A stretch of DNA of 55,205 nt from Candidatus Roseilinea sp. (lineage in GTDB: Bacteria > Chloroflexota > Anaerolineae > J036 > Brachytrichaceae): positions 1-55,205 of the forward strand of contig JANWYN010000134.1 in the NCBI GenBank assembly GCA_025055235.1, read 5' to 3'. The translations under genes and the position numbers were made by a program. The notes beneath the pieces were generated by a model. The model did not search any database, was not told the DNA's origin, and was given only the letters and a program-made list of their open reading frames with translations. The number at the start of each line of letters is the position of its first letter. The first letter of the stretch is position 1. Of the stretch, positions 8,258 to 16,806 are shown one piece after another.

Positions 8258-9373
8258 ATGACCAACCACAAGACCGTTCGCATTGGGATCGTCGGCTGCG
8301 GCAGCGTGATGCGCGGGCCGTACACCAACCAGATCCGGCGCATTCAACACCTGGGCCTGCCGGTCGAGGTGACGATGACCTGCGACGTGACGCCGGAAGG
8401 CGCCAGGACGGCGCAGCGGCTGTGGCCGCAGGCGGAATTCGTGCGCGATTACCGCGCCGTCGTCGAGAGCACAAAGGTGGACTTGGTGCTGGTGACGACT
8501 TCGATGCAGATGCACGCCGAGATCACCAAGGCGGCGCTGCTGGCCGACAAGCACGTGCTGGTGGAGAAGCCGATGGCGACGACGCTGGCCGAGGGCAAGG
8601 AGCTGCTCGAAATCGCCAAGAAGAGCAAAGGCATTCTGCACCCGGCGCCGCACGTCGTGTTGAGCTCGACGTTCAAGGCGATGAAGCGGCATATTGACCG
8701 CGGCGACATTGGCCGGCCGTATCTCGCGCGAGCGTTCTACGGTTGGGCCGGGCCGAACTGGGGCAAGTGGTTCTACAAGCCCGGCGGCGGCGCGCTCTTC
8801 GACCTCGGCGTGTATAACGTGACCAGCCTCACGGCGCTGCTCGGCCCGGCCAAGCGCGTTACGGCGCTGGCTGGCACCGCCATCCCCGAGCGCATCGTGG
8901 ACGGCGAGATGACGAAGGTCGAGGTCGTGGACAACGCTCACATCTGCCTAGATTTCGGCAACGCGGTGTATGGCGTGATCACCACCGGTTTCACCATCCA
9001 GGCCTATCGCGTGGCCGGCATCGAGATCTACGGCAGCGAGGGCACGATCCAGATGCTGGGGGACGACTGGCATCCGCAGGGTTACGAGCTATATCGCAAC
9101 TGCAACGGCTACTGGGAACTGCATCACGACCTCGACCCGAACTGGCCGTGGACGGATGGGTTGCGGCATCTGGTGCAGGCGATCGTCTATGGCACGCCGG
9201 ACGTGATCACGCCGGAACATGGGTATCATGTGCTCGAGATCATGCTGAAAGCCGAGGAAGCCGGACGCACCGGCGTCGCGCAGACCATCGAGAGCACCTT
9301 CCCGCCGGTGCAGCTCGAGGAAGTGGACACGCCGAGGGCGACGATTCACGATCCGACGCGGACAGAAGACTGA
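8258..9373 (+). CDS. Gfo/Idh/MocA family oxidoreductase (first copy)
   Basis: This is an NAD(P)-dependent sugar or sugar-derivative dehydrogenase of 371 residues. The Rossmann motif GIVGCGSV lies at the start, EKP (cofactor side and catalytic lysine) falls in HVLVEKPMATT, and the C-terminal alpha/beta domain carries GGGALFDLGVYNVTSLTALLG. The position where many relatives have a catalytic His (D-x3-H) is Asn here. The ATG is chosen because the Rossmann fold starts right after it; longer in-frame starts run inside the upstream gene. It lies 5 bases after the PhyH gene and is almost certainly co-transcribed. Substrate not predictable. Confidence 0.88.
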   Translation: MTNHKTVRIGIVGCGSVMRGPYTNQIRRIQHLGLPVEVTMTCDVTPEGARTAQRLWPQAEFVRDYRAVVESTKVDLVLVTTSMQMHAEITKAALLADKHVLVEKPMATTLAEGKELLEIAKKSKGILHPAPHVVLSSTFKAMKRHIDRGDIGRPYLARAFYGWAGPNWGKWFYKPGGGALFDLGVYNVTSLTALLGPAKRVTALAGTAIPERIVDGEMTKVEVVDNAHICLDFGNAVYGVITTGFTIQAYRVAGIEIYGSEGTIQMLGDDWHPQGYELYRNCNGYWELHHDLDPNWPWTDGLRHLVQAIVYGTPDVITPEHGYHVLEIMLKAEEAGRTGVAQTIESTFPPVQLEEVDTPRATIHDPTRTED

Positions 9374-9394
9374 TCGCAGGAGACATGGCGCGCC

Positions 9395-10171
9395 ATGCTC
9401 GACAAAAACAGCCCCATTCCACTTTACTACCAGCTCGTCGAAGACATCCGCGATCGCATTCGGGCCGGCGAATACCGGCCTGGCCAACAGTTGCCGAGCG
9501 AACGTGAGCTGAGCGAGCAATACGGCATCAGCCGGATGACCGTCCGCCAAGCGCTGCAGTATCTGATCCGCGAAGATGTGCTGGTCGCGCAGCAGGGCGT
9601 GGGCACGTTCGTGGCCGAGCCGAAGCTGGCCTACGACCCGCTGCATGCGCTCGGCTTTACCGAGGCGATGATGCAGCGCGGCGCGGCAGCGTCGTCGCGC
9701 GTGATCGAGCAGGCCGTCGTGCCGGCCTCCGCGCGGATCGCAGCCCAACTGGGCCTGGTCGAGGGCGACGCAGTGATCAAGATCGTCCGCCTGCGTTTGT
9801 CGAACGATGTGCCCGTGCTGCTCGAAACGGTGCATGTGCCGCACGCTTTGTTCCCCGGCCTAGAAGACGCCGACATGGCGCGTTGCTCGCTCTACCAGCT
9901 CATGCGCGATGTGTACGGCGTGCGGCTGAGCGGCGCGCAGCACACGCTGGAAGCCGTGATGGCTAACGATTACGAGAGCGAGTTGTTCGGTGTGCAGACC
10001 GGCATGCCGATGATCTTGCTGCAAGGCGTGACCTACGATGAAGCAGACCGGCCGGTGGAGACCTTCAAAGCCGTGTATCGCGGCGACCGGTTCAAGATCC
10101 AGCTCGACAGCCGGCCGCACGCGCGGCGAGAAGCCTTCAACGCCTCGCTGATGAGCGTGGTGATGCGCTGA
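9395..10171 (+). CDS. GntR family transcriptional regulator (HutC/UTRA type)
   Basis: This is a 258-residue DNA-binding regulator. Residues 1-75 form a GntR winged helix-turn-helix (PLYYQLVEDIRDRIRAGEY, then LPSERELSEQYGISRMTVRQAL). Residues 90-240 are a UTRA ligand-binding domain of the HutC subfamily, which in DasR and NagR senses phosphorylated amino sugars. It lies inside the island it probably regulates, 21 bases after the first Gfo/Idh/MocA gene. The DasR-like site at 3936-3957 in front of the ABC importer is a good candidate target. The effector may be glucosamine-6-phosphate or a related sugar phosphate, given the nagB-like gene downstream; this is inference. Confidence 0.9.
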   Translation: MLDKNSPIPLYYQLVEDIRDRIRAGEYRPGQQLPSERELSEQYGISRMTVRQALQYLIREDVLVAQQGVGTFVAEPKLAYDPLHALGFTEAMMQRGAAASSRVIEQAVVPASARIAAQLGLVEGDAVIKIVRLRLSNDVPVLLETVHVPHALFPGLEDADMARCSLYQLMRDVYGVRLSGAQHTLEAVMANDYESELFGVQTGMPMILLQGVTYDEADRPVETFKAVYRGDRFKIQLDSRPHARREAFNASLMSVVMR

Positions 10172-10237
10172 AGGTTCGAGAGACAGTAACGGATGCATTC
10201 GCTTGTGGGGACAAATGGAGGCAAAACATTGTGCGAT

Positions 10238-10333
10238 AGTCATCGGCGCGGACACCGTTCCGCGCCGATGACTGAACCGTAAGTCGCCGAAGGGCGACTT
10301 CGCATCGCATAGCGCGATTTCCAATCGCCGCGT
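10238..10333. repeat. Palindromic repeat cluster between gntR and the cupin gene
   Basis: A perfect 15-bp inverted repeat (AGTCATCGGCGCGGA, 10238-10252, and its complement 10259-10273) has a 6-base loop. It is followed by AAGTCGCCGAAGGGCGACTT (10281-10300) and a further GCGATTTCCAATCGC element to 10332. The core GGCGCGGA-N6-TCCGCGCC recurs at 24625-24646. The AGTCGCC element recurs at 15989-16006 and 37176-37472. No U-run follows the stems, so this is a REP-type cluster rather than an ordinary terminator. Confidence 0.7.
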
Positions 10334-10367
10334 AACGTGAGTCAAGTAATCGCGCTGAGCAAGAACC

Positions 10368-11270
10368 ATGGAACAACACGACACGACCCGCACTGCTTCA
10401 TCGGCCGGCAATGGGCGCACGGGATACACGCCCTCGCCACGCCCGACGTTCGAACGCGCCGCGGCGATCCCTTATGCCTCTGCCGTGCGCCACCTTTGGG
10501 GTGATAAGGAGAGCGGCGAGGTGGCCGACTGGATCTACGTCTCCAGCGACAAGATCCATTCGCTGGTATTCGGCCTGCCACCGCGCGGCTGGTTCCGCCA
10601 CAGCGACAGCTATCGCACCATCTTCGGCGCTGATGTCGCTTATCACGTGCTGAGCGGGGTGATGGTGATCGCCAACCCGGAGACGGGCGAGGTGCACCGT
10701 GCCCCGCCGGGCGCGACGGCCTTCTTCCGCCGCGACACATGGCATCACGTCTTCAACTACAGCGACGAGCCGCTGCGCGTGTTGGAATTCTTCGCGCCAC
10801 CGCCCTCCACCGGCACCAGCGGCGCGTATGCCAGGCAAAAGCCGTTGCTGACCGAGATTCGCTATGGGCGCGACGCGTGGTTGGGACGATTGCCCATGGA
10901 TCGCACTGAGCTTTGCACGACCGATACCATCCGTGTGATCGGCGAGGGCGAGATCGCCTGGCGGCTGGAAGGCAGCGGCTTCCCAACGCTGATCGGTCTC
11001 ATCGTAGCAACCGAGCACCTCACCGTGGGCCGGCTGCACCTGCTGCCCGGCCAGCATACCGACGCGATGGTGCATGGCGGCGACAAAGCCATCTACGTGG
11101 CCGAGGGCACGCTCCACGTGCGGATCTTCGACGGCCAGCGTCCGGATTGGTTCGAGATCGGCTCCAACGATGCGTGCTACGTGCCGCAGGGCACAGCGCA
11201 TGCCTGCTACAACATCGGCAGCCGGCCCGTCGTCGCAATCTTCGGCGTCGCGCCGCGGTATCTCGCCTGA
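10368..11270 (+). CDS. Double-cupin protein
   Basis: This is a 300-residue cytoplasmic protein with two cupin barrels, roughly residues 80-145 and 215-290. The first shows GVMVIANPETGEVHRAPPG and FFRRDTWHHVFNY. The second shows PGQHTDAMVHGGDKAIYVAEG followed by YVPQGTAHACYN, with His and Glu residues placed like a metal site. Cupins with this build include sugar isomerases, lyases and sensors, so the function is open. It lies between the GntR and ROK genes in the same direction and probably belongs to the same pathway. The start is the first ATG after the repeat cluster; ribosome binding site weak. Confidence 0.75.
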   Translation: MEQHDTTRTASSAGNGRTGYTPSPRPTFERAAAIPYASAVRHLWGDKESGEVADWIYVSSDKIHSLVFGLPPRGWFRHSDSYRTIFGADVAYHVLSGVMVIANPETGEVHRAPPGATAFFRRDTWHHVFNYSDEPLRVLEFFAPPPSTGTSGAYARQKPLLTEIRYGRDAWLGRLPMDRTELCTTDTIRVIGEGEIAWRLEGSGFPTLIGLIVATEHLTVGRLHLLPGQHTDAMVHGGDKAIYVAEGTLHVRIFDGQRPDWFEIGSNDACYVPQGTAHACYNIGSRPVVAIFGVAPRYLA

Positions 11271-11311
11271 ATGCGCGGCGGTTCAGACGCGCGCCGCGCG
11301 GCCCGGTTCGC

Positions 11312-12211
11312 ATGGATCAGCGATTCTCCATCGGCATAGACGTGGGCGGCACGAAGATCGCCGCCGGCATTGTGACCTTCCCGTCGGGCGAGTTGCTCGA
11401 GAAGCGCGTCCGGCCGACTCATCCAGAACGCGGTGGCCCGGCCGTGCTCGACGATGTACTGGCACTGGCGCGCGAACTCGGGCGAGCTGCGCAGCAGCCC
11501 ATCGCCTGCATCGGCCTGGGCGTGTGTGAGCTGGTGGATTTGTGCGGCAACGTCACCAGCGGCTTTACCGTCGCCTGGCAGGGCTTGCCGGTGCAGGCTG
11601 CGTTGAGCGAGATCGCGCCGGCTGTCGTCGAATCGGACGTGCGCGCCCACGCGCGGGGTGAAGCGCGCTTCGGCGCCGGCCGCAACTACCGCGACTTCGT
11701 CTTCGTCACCCTCGGCACCGGCATCAGCGCGTGCCTGGTGCACGACGGTGTGCCGTATCCGGGCGCGCGTGGCAACGCGCTGGTGCTGGCGACCGCGCCG
11801 CTGACGCTGGTGGATGAAACCGGCCGCCGGACGCAGCAAGTGCTGGAGGAGTTTGCCTCGGGGCCGGCCATCGCGCGGCGATTCGGCGTAGACCGCGCCG
11901 AGGCCGTGTTCGAAGCAGCGCAAGCGGGCGACCCGCGCGCGGTCACCATCCTGCACACGGCCGGCCAGGCCATCGGCAACAGCATCGCCTTCTTGTGCAA
12001 CGTGCTCGATCCCGAAGCCGTCGTCATCGGCGGCGGGCTGGGCGGCGCCGGTGGTGTCTTCTGGGATGCGTTGGTGGCTGCGACGCGCGAGCACATCTGG
12101 AGCGACGAGACGCGCGCGTTGCCGATCGTGCGTGCTATGCTGGGCAACGATGCCGGCGTCATCGGTGCAGCGGCGACGGCGCATGAACGTTTCACTGAAA
12201 CACAAGCATGA
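11312..12211 (+). CDS. ROK family protein, probable sugar kinase
   Basis: This is a 299-residue protein of the ROK family (repressor, ORF, kinase). It has an ATP-binding DVGGTKIAAGIV at the N-terminus and a second nucleotide motif in the FVTLGTGISACLV region. There is no N-terminal helix-turn-helix, so it should be an enzyme such as a glucokinase, N-acetylglucosamine or N-acetylmannosamine kinase. The usual ROK zinc site (CxCGxxGCxE) is absent: the segment after the HDG loop reads ATAPLTLVDETGRRTQQVLEEFASGPA with no cysteines. This makes the group atypical and activity uncertain. The ATG is set by the start of homology. The stop overlaps the next start codon by ATGA, indicating translational coupling. 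Confidence 0.82.
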   Translation: MDQRFSIGIDVGGTKIAAGIVTFPSGELLEKRVRPTHPERGGPAVLDDVLALARELGRAAQQPIACIGLGVCELVDLCGNVTSGFTVAWQGLPVQAALSEIAPAVVESDVRAHARGEARFGAGRNYRDFVFVTLGTGISACLVHDGVPYPGARGNALVLATAPLTLVDETGRRTQQVLEEFASGPAIARRFGVDRAEAVFEAAQAGDPRAVTILHTAGQAIGNSIAFLCNVLDPEAVVIGGGLGGAGGVFWDALVAATREHIWSDETRALPIVRAMLGNDAGVIGAAATAHERFTETQA

Positions 12212-13275
12212 CCAAGAAAGTCAAACTGGCCCTGCTGGGGTGCGGCGACGTGGCACATCGGGATTACCTGCCGGAATTCCATCGCGTCGCTGCGCACGCC
12301 GAGATCGTCGCCGTGTGCGGTCGCGGGCGTGAGCGCGCACAGATGACCGCCGAGCGGTATGGCATCCCCGCCGTTTACACCGACTACGTGAAGATGCTGG
12401 CCGAGACAGACGCCGATGCGGTGATCAACCTCACCCCGATGCAGTTGCATGACGAAACCAACCTGGCCGTCCTGCGCAGCGGCCGGCATCTCTACACCGA
12501 GAAGCCGGTCGCGAGCGGACTGCATCACGCGCTGCGCATGAAGCAGGAGGCCGAGGCTCGCGGACTGACGATCGTGTGCGCGCCGTGTGTCATGATCTGG
12601 CCGCAGGTGGCGTTGGCCAGGCAGATTCTGGAGAGCGGCGAGATCGGCGAGGTGCATTCGGCGCGCGGGTTGGGGTTGGGCGGCGTGCCGCCATGGGCAG
12701 GCTTCACGTCCGATCCGGCGCCGTTCTTCGCTGCCGGCGGCGGGCCGCAGCGCGACATGGGCGTGTATCCGCTGCACGCGCTCACCGGCTTGCTGGGGCC
12801 GGTGCGCCGAGTCACGGCGATGAGCACGAAGGCGCAGCCGGAAGGGTTCGTCATCACCGATGGACCGTTCGCCGGCAAGCGCGTGCCGGTGGAGGAGGAC
12901 GACACGTGGCTAATGTTGCTCGACCACGGCAACCGCGTCATCACGAGTGTGGAGGCCAACAACAGCGTGCAGGGCACGCGGGCTGCGCAGTTGGAGCTAT
13001 TCGGCTTGAAGGGCACGATTGCGCTCGATCTGATTGACGGCAGCGCGCCGGTTCACGTGCTCAGCAAGGGCGTGTGGCGAGAGGTGCCCGTGCCGCACGA
13101 ACGCGCGAGCGGGCCGGATCACATCCTCGGCGTGCGCCATCTGGTTGAGTGCTTGCGGCATGGCGTCCGCCCGGTGCTCAGCATCGCCCATGCTGCCCAT
13201 GTGGTCGAGATCATTGACGCGGCGGCCAGAGCGTCGCGCAGCGGCGCGGCACAAACGTTGACGACGACTTTCTAA
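12208..13275 (+). CDS. Gfo/Idh/MocA family oxidoreductase (second copy)
   Basis: This is a 355-residue NAD(P)-dependent oxidoreductase. It shows the Rossmann motif ALLGCGDVAHRDYL, the EKP motif in LYTEKPVASG, and the substrate-domain segment GGGPQRDMGVYPLHALTGLLG. Its first codon overlaps the ROK stop codon (ATGA), so the two are translated together and probably act in sequence. It is only distantly similar to the other Gfo-type proteins of the window, which suggests separate substrates or separate steps rather than recent duplication. The exact substrate is not predictable; oxidation at a sugar ring hydroxyl is the typical reaction. Confidence 0.87.
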   Translation: MTKKVKLALLGCGDVAHRDYLPEFHRVAAHAEIVAVCGRGRERAQMTAERYGIPAVYTDYVKMLAETDADAVINLTPMQLHDETNLAVLRSGRHLYTEKPVASGLHHALRMKQEAEARGLTIVCAPCVMIWPQVALARQILESGEIGEVHSARGLGLGGVPPWAGFTSDPAPFFAAGGGPQRDMGVYPLHALTGLLGPVRRVTAMSTKAQPEGFVITDGPFAGKRVPVEEDDTWLMLLDHGNRVITSVEANNSVQGTRAAQLELFGLKGTIALDLIDGSAPVHVLSKGVWREVPVPHERASGPDHILGVRHLVECLRHGVRPVLSIAHAAHVVEIIDAAARASRSGAAQTLTTTF

Positions 13276-13280
13276 ATCGC

Positions 13281-13312
13281 CAATCACCACTTACCACTTA
13301 CCATCCTACCAA
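13281..13312. repeat. Heptamer-type repeat (TTACCAC) upstream of the third Gfo/Idh/MocA gene
   Basis: Units CAATCACCAC, TTACCAC, TTACCAT and CCTACCA follow each other with a roughly seven-base period between the stop of the second and the start of the third Gfo-type gene. Confidence 0.6.
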
Positions 13313-13336
13313 TTCATCAACCCATTCTTGACTCCA

Positions 13337-14491
13337 ATGACCCATCCCCTCAGAGCAGCGTTGGTCGGATGTGGCAGCGTCGCACAGCGCGGCGTGCTGC
13401 CGCATCTTTCGTGCGCCGATGCCAAGGCGCGCGTGCAGCTCGTCGCTGTGGTGGACGCAGTGGCCGAGCGCGCCCGGCTCTCGGCCGAGAAGTTCAGCGT
13501 GCCGTGCTGGTTCACCGACATAGGCGACATGCTGGCCACAGTCGAAGTGGACATGGTGCTGGTGATCACGCCGATCCAATACCACTTCGCGCACGCCATG
13601 GCGGCCATCGCCGCCGGCAAACACGTCTACGTGCAGAAAAGCATGACGGCTACGCTGGACGAGGCGAACCGGTTGCTCGCCGCGCGCGACGCCGCCGGCG
13701 TCAAGCTGGTTGCTGCGCCGGGCTTCGAGCTGTTCCCAACCACGGCGCAGATGCGCGACGTCGTTCGCAGCGGGTTGATCGGCAAGATCGGCTTCGGCTA
13801 CACCTATGCTTGGGGCTTCGGCCACGAGTTCGAGCGCGTGCGCAGCGGCAACGATCCGCTGACCAACATCAACCCGATGTGGTATTACCGCAAAGGCGCC
13901 GGGCCGTTGCCCGATGTGACCATTTACTCATTGCAACTGGCCACTAGCATCCTGGGGCCGGTGGTGAAGGTGACGGCGCTTGGCAACAAGCTCACGCCGG
14001 TGCGGACGTGGCGCGACCAGACCATCGAGATCGAAGTCGAGGACAACGTGGTGCTGCTGATGGAGTTCGCCTCGGGTGCGATCGTGACCGGCGTGGGCGC
14101 GGATACCGGCCACAGCAAGCGCAACCCATGGGGCGGCCTGGGGCTGTATGGCACGCACGGCTCGCTCGAAATCACCGAGGTGGACGGCGCGACGGGCTAT
14201 CCGCTCAAGTTCAACGTGTTTGGCGGTGGCGGGTGGGGCACGCATGGCAAGGAGGTCGGCGACCGGATCTACGAGGAGGCGTTGACCGCGCAGAAGTACC
14301 TGCAGGGCGAGCATCTCGAGATCGAGGAGGGCCACCTCTACGTGGACATCATGGAGTTGGCCGATGCCATCGTTGAGGATCGCCCGCCGCGCGCCGGTGG
14401 TGAGCAAGCCCGCCACGTGGTCGAGATCATCGAGTGCGCCCACAAAGCCATCGCTACCGGCCAGACGCAGCATCTCACGACCCGATTCTGA
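13337..14491 (+). CDS. Gfo/Idh/MocA family oxidoreductase (third copy, altered EKP motif)
   Basis: This is a 384-residue member with the N-terminal Rossmann motif AALVGCGSVAQRG and a typical C-terminal domain (PDVTIYSLQLATSILGP). At the position of the highly conserved EKP motif it has VQKSM, so the lysine is kept but Glu and Pro are changed. The Asp-x3-His pattern of many relatives reads DVTIY. These changes point to a different substrate geometry or to weak dehydrogenase activity. The ATG at 13337 is preferred over an in-frame TTG at 13328 because homology starts just after it. It is likely part of the island operon, downstream of a short repeat. Confidence 0.85.
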   Translation: MTHPLRAALVGCGSVAQRGVLPHLSCADAKARVQLVAVVDAVAERARLSAEKFSVPCWFTDIGDMLATVEVDMVLVITPIQYHFAHAMAAIAAGKHVYVQKSMTATLDEANRLLAARDAAGVKLVAAPGFELFPTTAQMRDVVRSGLIGKIGFGYTYAWGFGHEFERVRSGNDPLTNINPMWYYRKGAGPLPDVTIYSLQLATSILGPVVKVTALGNKLTPVRTWRDQTIEIEVEDNVVLLMEFASGAIVTGVGADTGHSKRNPWGGLGLYGTHGSLEITEVDGATGYPLKFNVFGGGGWGTHGKEVGDRIYEEALTAQKYLQGEHLEIEEGHLYVDIMELADAIVEDRPPRAGGEQARHVVEIIECAHKAIATGQTQHLTTRF

Positions 14492-14503
14492 CGATGTGTT
14501 ATC

Positions 14504-14590
14504 ACTCCGACTCCCAACTCTCCACTTCCCATTCCCGGCTCCCAACTTACAGCACAATTTGGAAGCGGGGAGTCGGGAGTGGGAAGTCGG
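14504..14590. repeat. Imperfect inverted repeat of CTCCCAA/TTGGGAG-type units
   Basis: A pyrimidine-rich arm (14522-14543, CCACTTCCCATTCCCGGCTC...) is matched by a purine-rich arm (14566-14590, GGGGAGTCGGGAGTGGGAAG...). They can form a long hairpin with a 22-base loop. It ends 16 bases before the GH4 start codon and so occupies most of its untranslated leader. Confidence 0.65.
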
Positions 14591-14606
14591 AAACCAAAGA
14601 TTCAAC

Positions 14607-15905
14607 ATGGCACGCATCAAAATCGCTTACATCGGCGGGGGCAGCACGCGCGCGCCCGGCACAATGGTTTCGTTCATTCACCAGGGACAGAACTTCCTCG
14701 GCTCCGAGATCGTGCTAATTGATCTGGATGAGGAACGGCTGGCGTTGGTCAAGAAGCTCGCCGACAAGATGATCGCCGTGCGTGGCCTGGACCTGCGGGT
14801 GAGCGTGACGACCCGCCGGCGCGATGGCCTGCGCGACTGCGACGCCGTGCTCACCAGCTATCGGCCCGGCGGATTCGAGGCGCGTCACCTCGACGAAAGC
14901 ATCCCGCTCAAATATGGCGTAATCGGCCAGGAGACGCAGGGCCCGGGCGGTTTCTTCATGGCTTTGCGCAGCATCGCCGTGATGAAAGAGATCATCGCCG
15001 ACGTGGAGGCCGTGTGCCCGAAGGCGCGCGTGTTCAATTACACCAACCCGGTCAACATCGTGGCCGAGGCCGTGACCCACAATTCGCCGGTCTGGTTCGC
15101 GGCGTTCTGCGAAGGGCCGCTGTTCTTCGGCCATGACTTCGCCGAGTGGATTGGCCTCGATCGCACCAGGATGGACGTGGCGATGATCGGCCTCAACCAC
15201 GGCAGTTGGAGCGTGCGCCATACCTACGATGGGCAAGACTTCATGCCGCTGCTGGAACACGCCTATGCCGCGCGATGCCGGGACACTAGCTTGCCGGCGT
15301 GGAAGCTGCGGCTGATGAATCTTGCGGTGACGATGGGCGCACTTCCGGCGCACTACTTCCAGTACTACTACTTCAAAGAAGAAATTCTGTCCGAGCTGCA
15401 GGCCAAACCGACGACGCGCGCCCAGGACATCATGGCGCGCGTGCCGGATTACTGGCAACATTACCGCGAGCAGGCCGAGCGCGACGACCCGCAACTCGAC
15501 CCGAGGCGCTCGCGTGGCGGCATCCACGAGTTGGAGCTGGCGATTGACGCGATGGATGCCATCTTCAACGACCGCGGCGAAGTGCTGCCGGTGAACGTGC
15601 CTAATCGCGGTTCCATCAGCAACTTGCCCGACGATCGCGTTGTCGAGACGCAAGGCTACCTGGACCGCCATGGCATCACGCCGCTGGCGATGGGGCCGCT
15701 GCCGCCGCAAGTGCTCGGCCTGGTGGAGATGTTGTCGGAGTATCAGTCGCTCACTGCGCAGGCAGCGTGGAGCGGCACGAAGCGCGACGCCGTGCGCGCG
15801 CTGGCCAGCAATCCGCTGGTTTTCTCGCTGCACAAGGCACAAGCCATCTATGACGAGATGGCAGCCGCCCACGCGCGATATTTGCCGGAGCGGTTGCTCA
15901 GGTGA
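14607..15905 (+). CDS. Glycoside hydrolase family 4 enzyme
   Basis: This is a 432-residue NAD- and metal-dependent glycosidase of family GH4 (alpha-glucosidase, alpha-galactosidase, 6-phospho-glycosidase). These cleave by oxidising C3 of the sugar followed by elimination. The cofactor motif IAYIGGGSTRAPG, the DLDEERLALVKKLADKM segment and the family signature NYTNPVNIVAEAV are clear. The metal-binding region AAFCEGP contains the expected cysteine (near residue 170), and GLNHGSW supplies the histidine. There is no signal peptide, so it acts in the cytoplasm on imported sugar. The start is the ATG directly before the Rossmann strand. Whether the substrate is phosphorylated cannot be told. Confidence 0.88.
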   Translation: MARIKIAYIGGGSTRAPGTMVSFIHQGQNFLGSEIVLIDLDEERLALVKKLADKMIAVRGLDLRVSVTTRRRDGLRDCDAVLTSYRPGGFEARHLDESIPLKYGVIGQETQGPGGFFMALRSIAVMKEIIADVEAVCPKARVFNYTNPVNIVAEAVTHNSPVWFAAFCEGPLFFGHDFAEWIGLDRTRMDVAMIGLNHGSWSVRHTYDGQDFMPLLEHAYAARCRDTSLPAWKLRLMNLAVTMGALPAHYFQYYYFKEEILSELQAKPTTRAQDIMARVPDYWQHYREQAERDDPQLDPRRSRGGIHELELAIDAMDAIFNDRGEVLPVNVPNRGSISNLPDDRVVETQGYLDRHGITPLAMGPLPPQVLGLVEMLSEYQSLTAQAAWSGTKRDAVRALASNPLVFSLHKAQAIYDEMAAAHARYLPERLLR

Positions 15906-15924
15906 GATATGCAACACACGCCCG

Positions 15925-16042
15925 TTGCCCAGCGACTTGAAGTCGCAGGCAACTCAAGGCAAAGTCCGCCTCCGCGGACTAGACTACCAGTCGCCGAAGG
16001 GCGACTTTGCTTTGTGTAGCGCGCGATTTCTAATCGCCGCGG
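15925..16042. repeat. REP-like palindrome cluster upstream of the nagB-like gene
   Basis: Three short palindromes follow each other: GCGACTTGAAGTCGC (15932-15946), AGTCCGCCTCCGCGGACT (15963-15980) and AGTCGCCGAAGGGCGACT (15989-16006). They are followed by GCGCGATTTCTAATCGCCGCG (about 16021-16041). The last two are shared with 10281-10332 and with the duplicated unit at 37176-37472. Nothing coding is visible. Confidence 0.75.
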
Positions 16043-16062
16043 AACTTTCGAGAGTAACTTCG

Positions 16063-16806
16063 ATGAACCTCATCGTCGCGAACGATTACGCCGATCTCAG
16101 CCGGGTCGCAGCGGAGCGCATCGCCGCCGCGGTCGCCCGCAAGCCGGATGCTGCGATCGTGCTGGCGACCGGCAACACGCCTATGGGCGCCTATGCCGAA
16201 TTGGCGCGAATGCAGCGCGCCGGCGCGTTCGACGCTACGCACATTCGACCCTTTCAACTGGATGCCTACCTCGGCATTCCCTTCGACGACGAGCGCGCGT
16301 TGTACGGCTGGCTGGAGCGCGCCTTTCTGAGGCCGCTCGGCATCGCGCGCGAGCGCGTGGTGATGTTGCCGGACGGCGCGCCCGACCCAGAAGCCGCTTG
16401 CCGCGCGTACGACGCGGCCGTAGATGCTGCGGGTGGTTTCGATCTGGCCGTCTTGGGCTTGGGCCCGAACGGCCACCTCGGCTTCAACGAACCGCCCTCG
16501 CCCGCCGATGCGCCCACCCGCCGGGTGATCTTGACAGAGGCCAGCCTGAACAGCAATGGGCCATACTGGGGCGGGCGCGACCGGGTGCCGCGCGAGGCGA
16601 TCACCTGTGGCATGCGCCATTTGCTCGCCGCGCGTGAGACGCTGTTGCTGGTCTCCGGCGCGCACAAGCGCGAGATTCTACGCGCGACATTGTATGGGCC
16701 GGTCACATCCGACGTGCCCGCGTCGTTGTTGCGTTTGGCCGGCAAGGTCACAGTGATTGCCGACGCCGCGGCCTGTGGCCGAGATGATCCGACGTGGCGA
16801 TGCTAA
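16063..16806 (+). CDS. nagB: Glucosamine-6-phosphate deaminase-like protein
   Basis: This is a 247-residue NagB/sugar isomerase-fold enzyme. The classic reaction turns glucosamine-6-phosphate into fructose-6-phosphate and ammonia. Phosphate-binding ATGNTPMGAYAEL (near residue 36), QLDAYLGIP (near 65), and the catalytic region LGLGPNGHLGFNEPPS (near 133) match the NagB subgroup more than 6-phosphogluconolactonases, which have GPDGHTASLFP there. Neighbouring NAG-kinase-like and GntR/UTRA genes support an amino-sugar route. The start is the first ATG after a REP cluster. The stop codon overlaps the start of the following kinase-like gene. Confidence 0.82.
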   Translation: MNLIVANDYADLSRVAAERIAAAVARKPDAAIVLATGNTPMGAYAELARMQRAGAFDATHIRPFQLDAYLGIPFDDERALYGWLERAFLRPLGIARERVVMLPDGAPDPEAACRAYDAAVDAAGGFDLAVLGLGPNGHLGFNEPPSPADAPTRRVILTEASLNSNGPYWGGRDRVPREAITCGMRHLLAARETLLLVSGAHKREILRATLYGPVTSDVPASLLRLAGKVTVIADAAACGRDDPTWRC

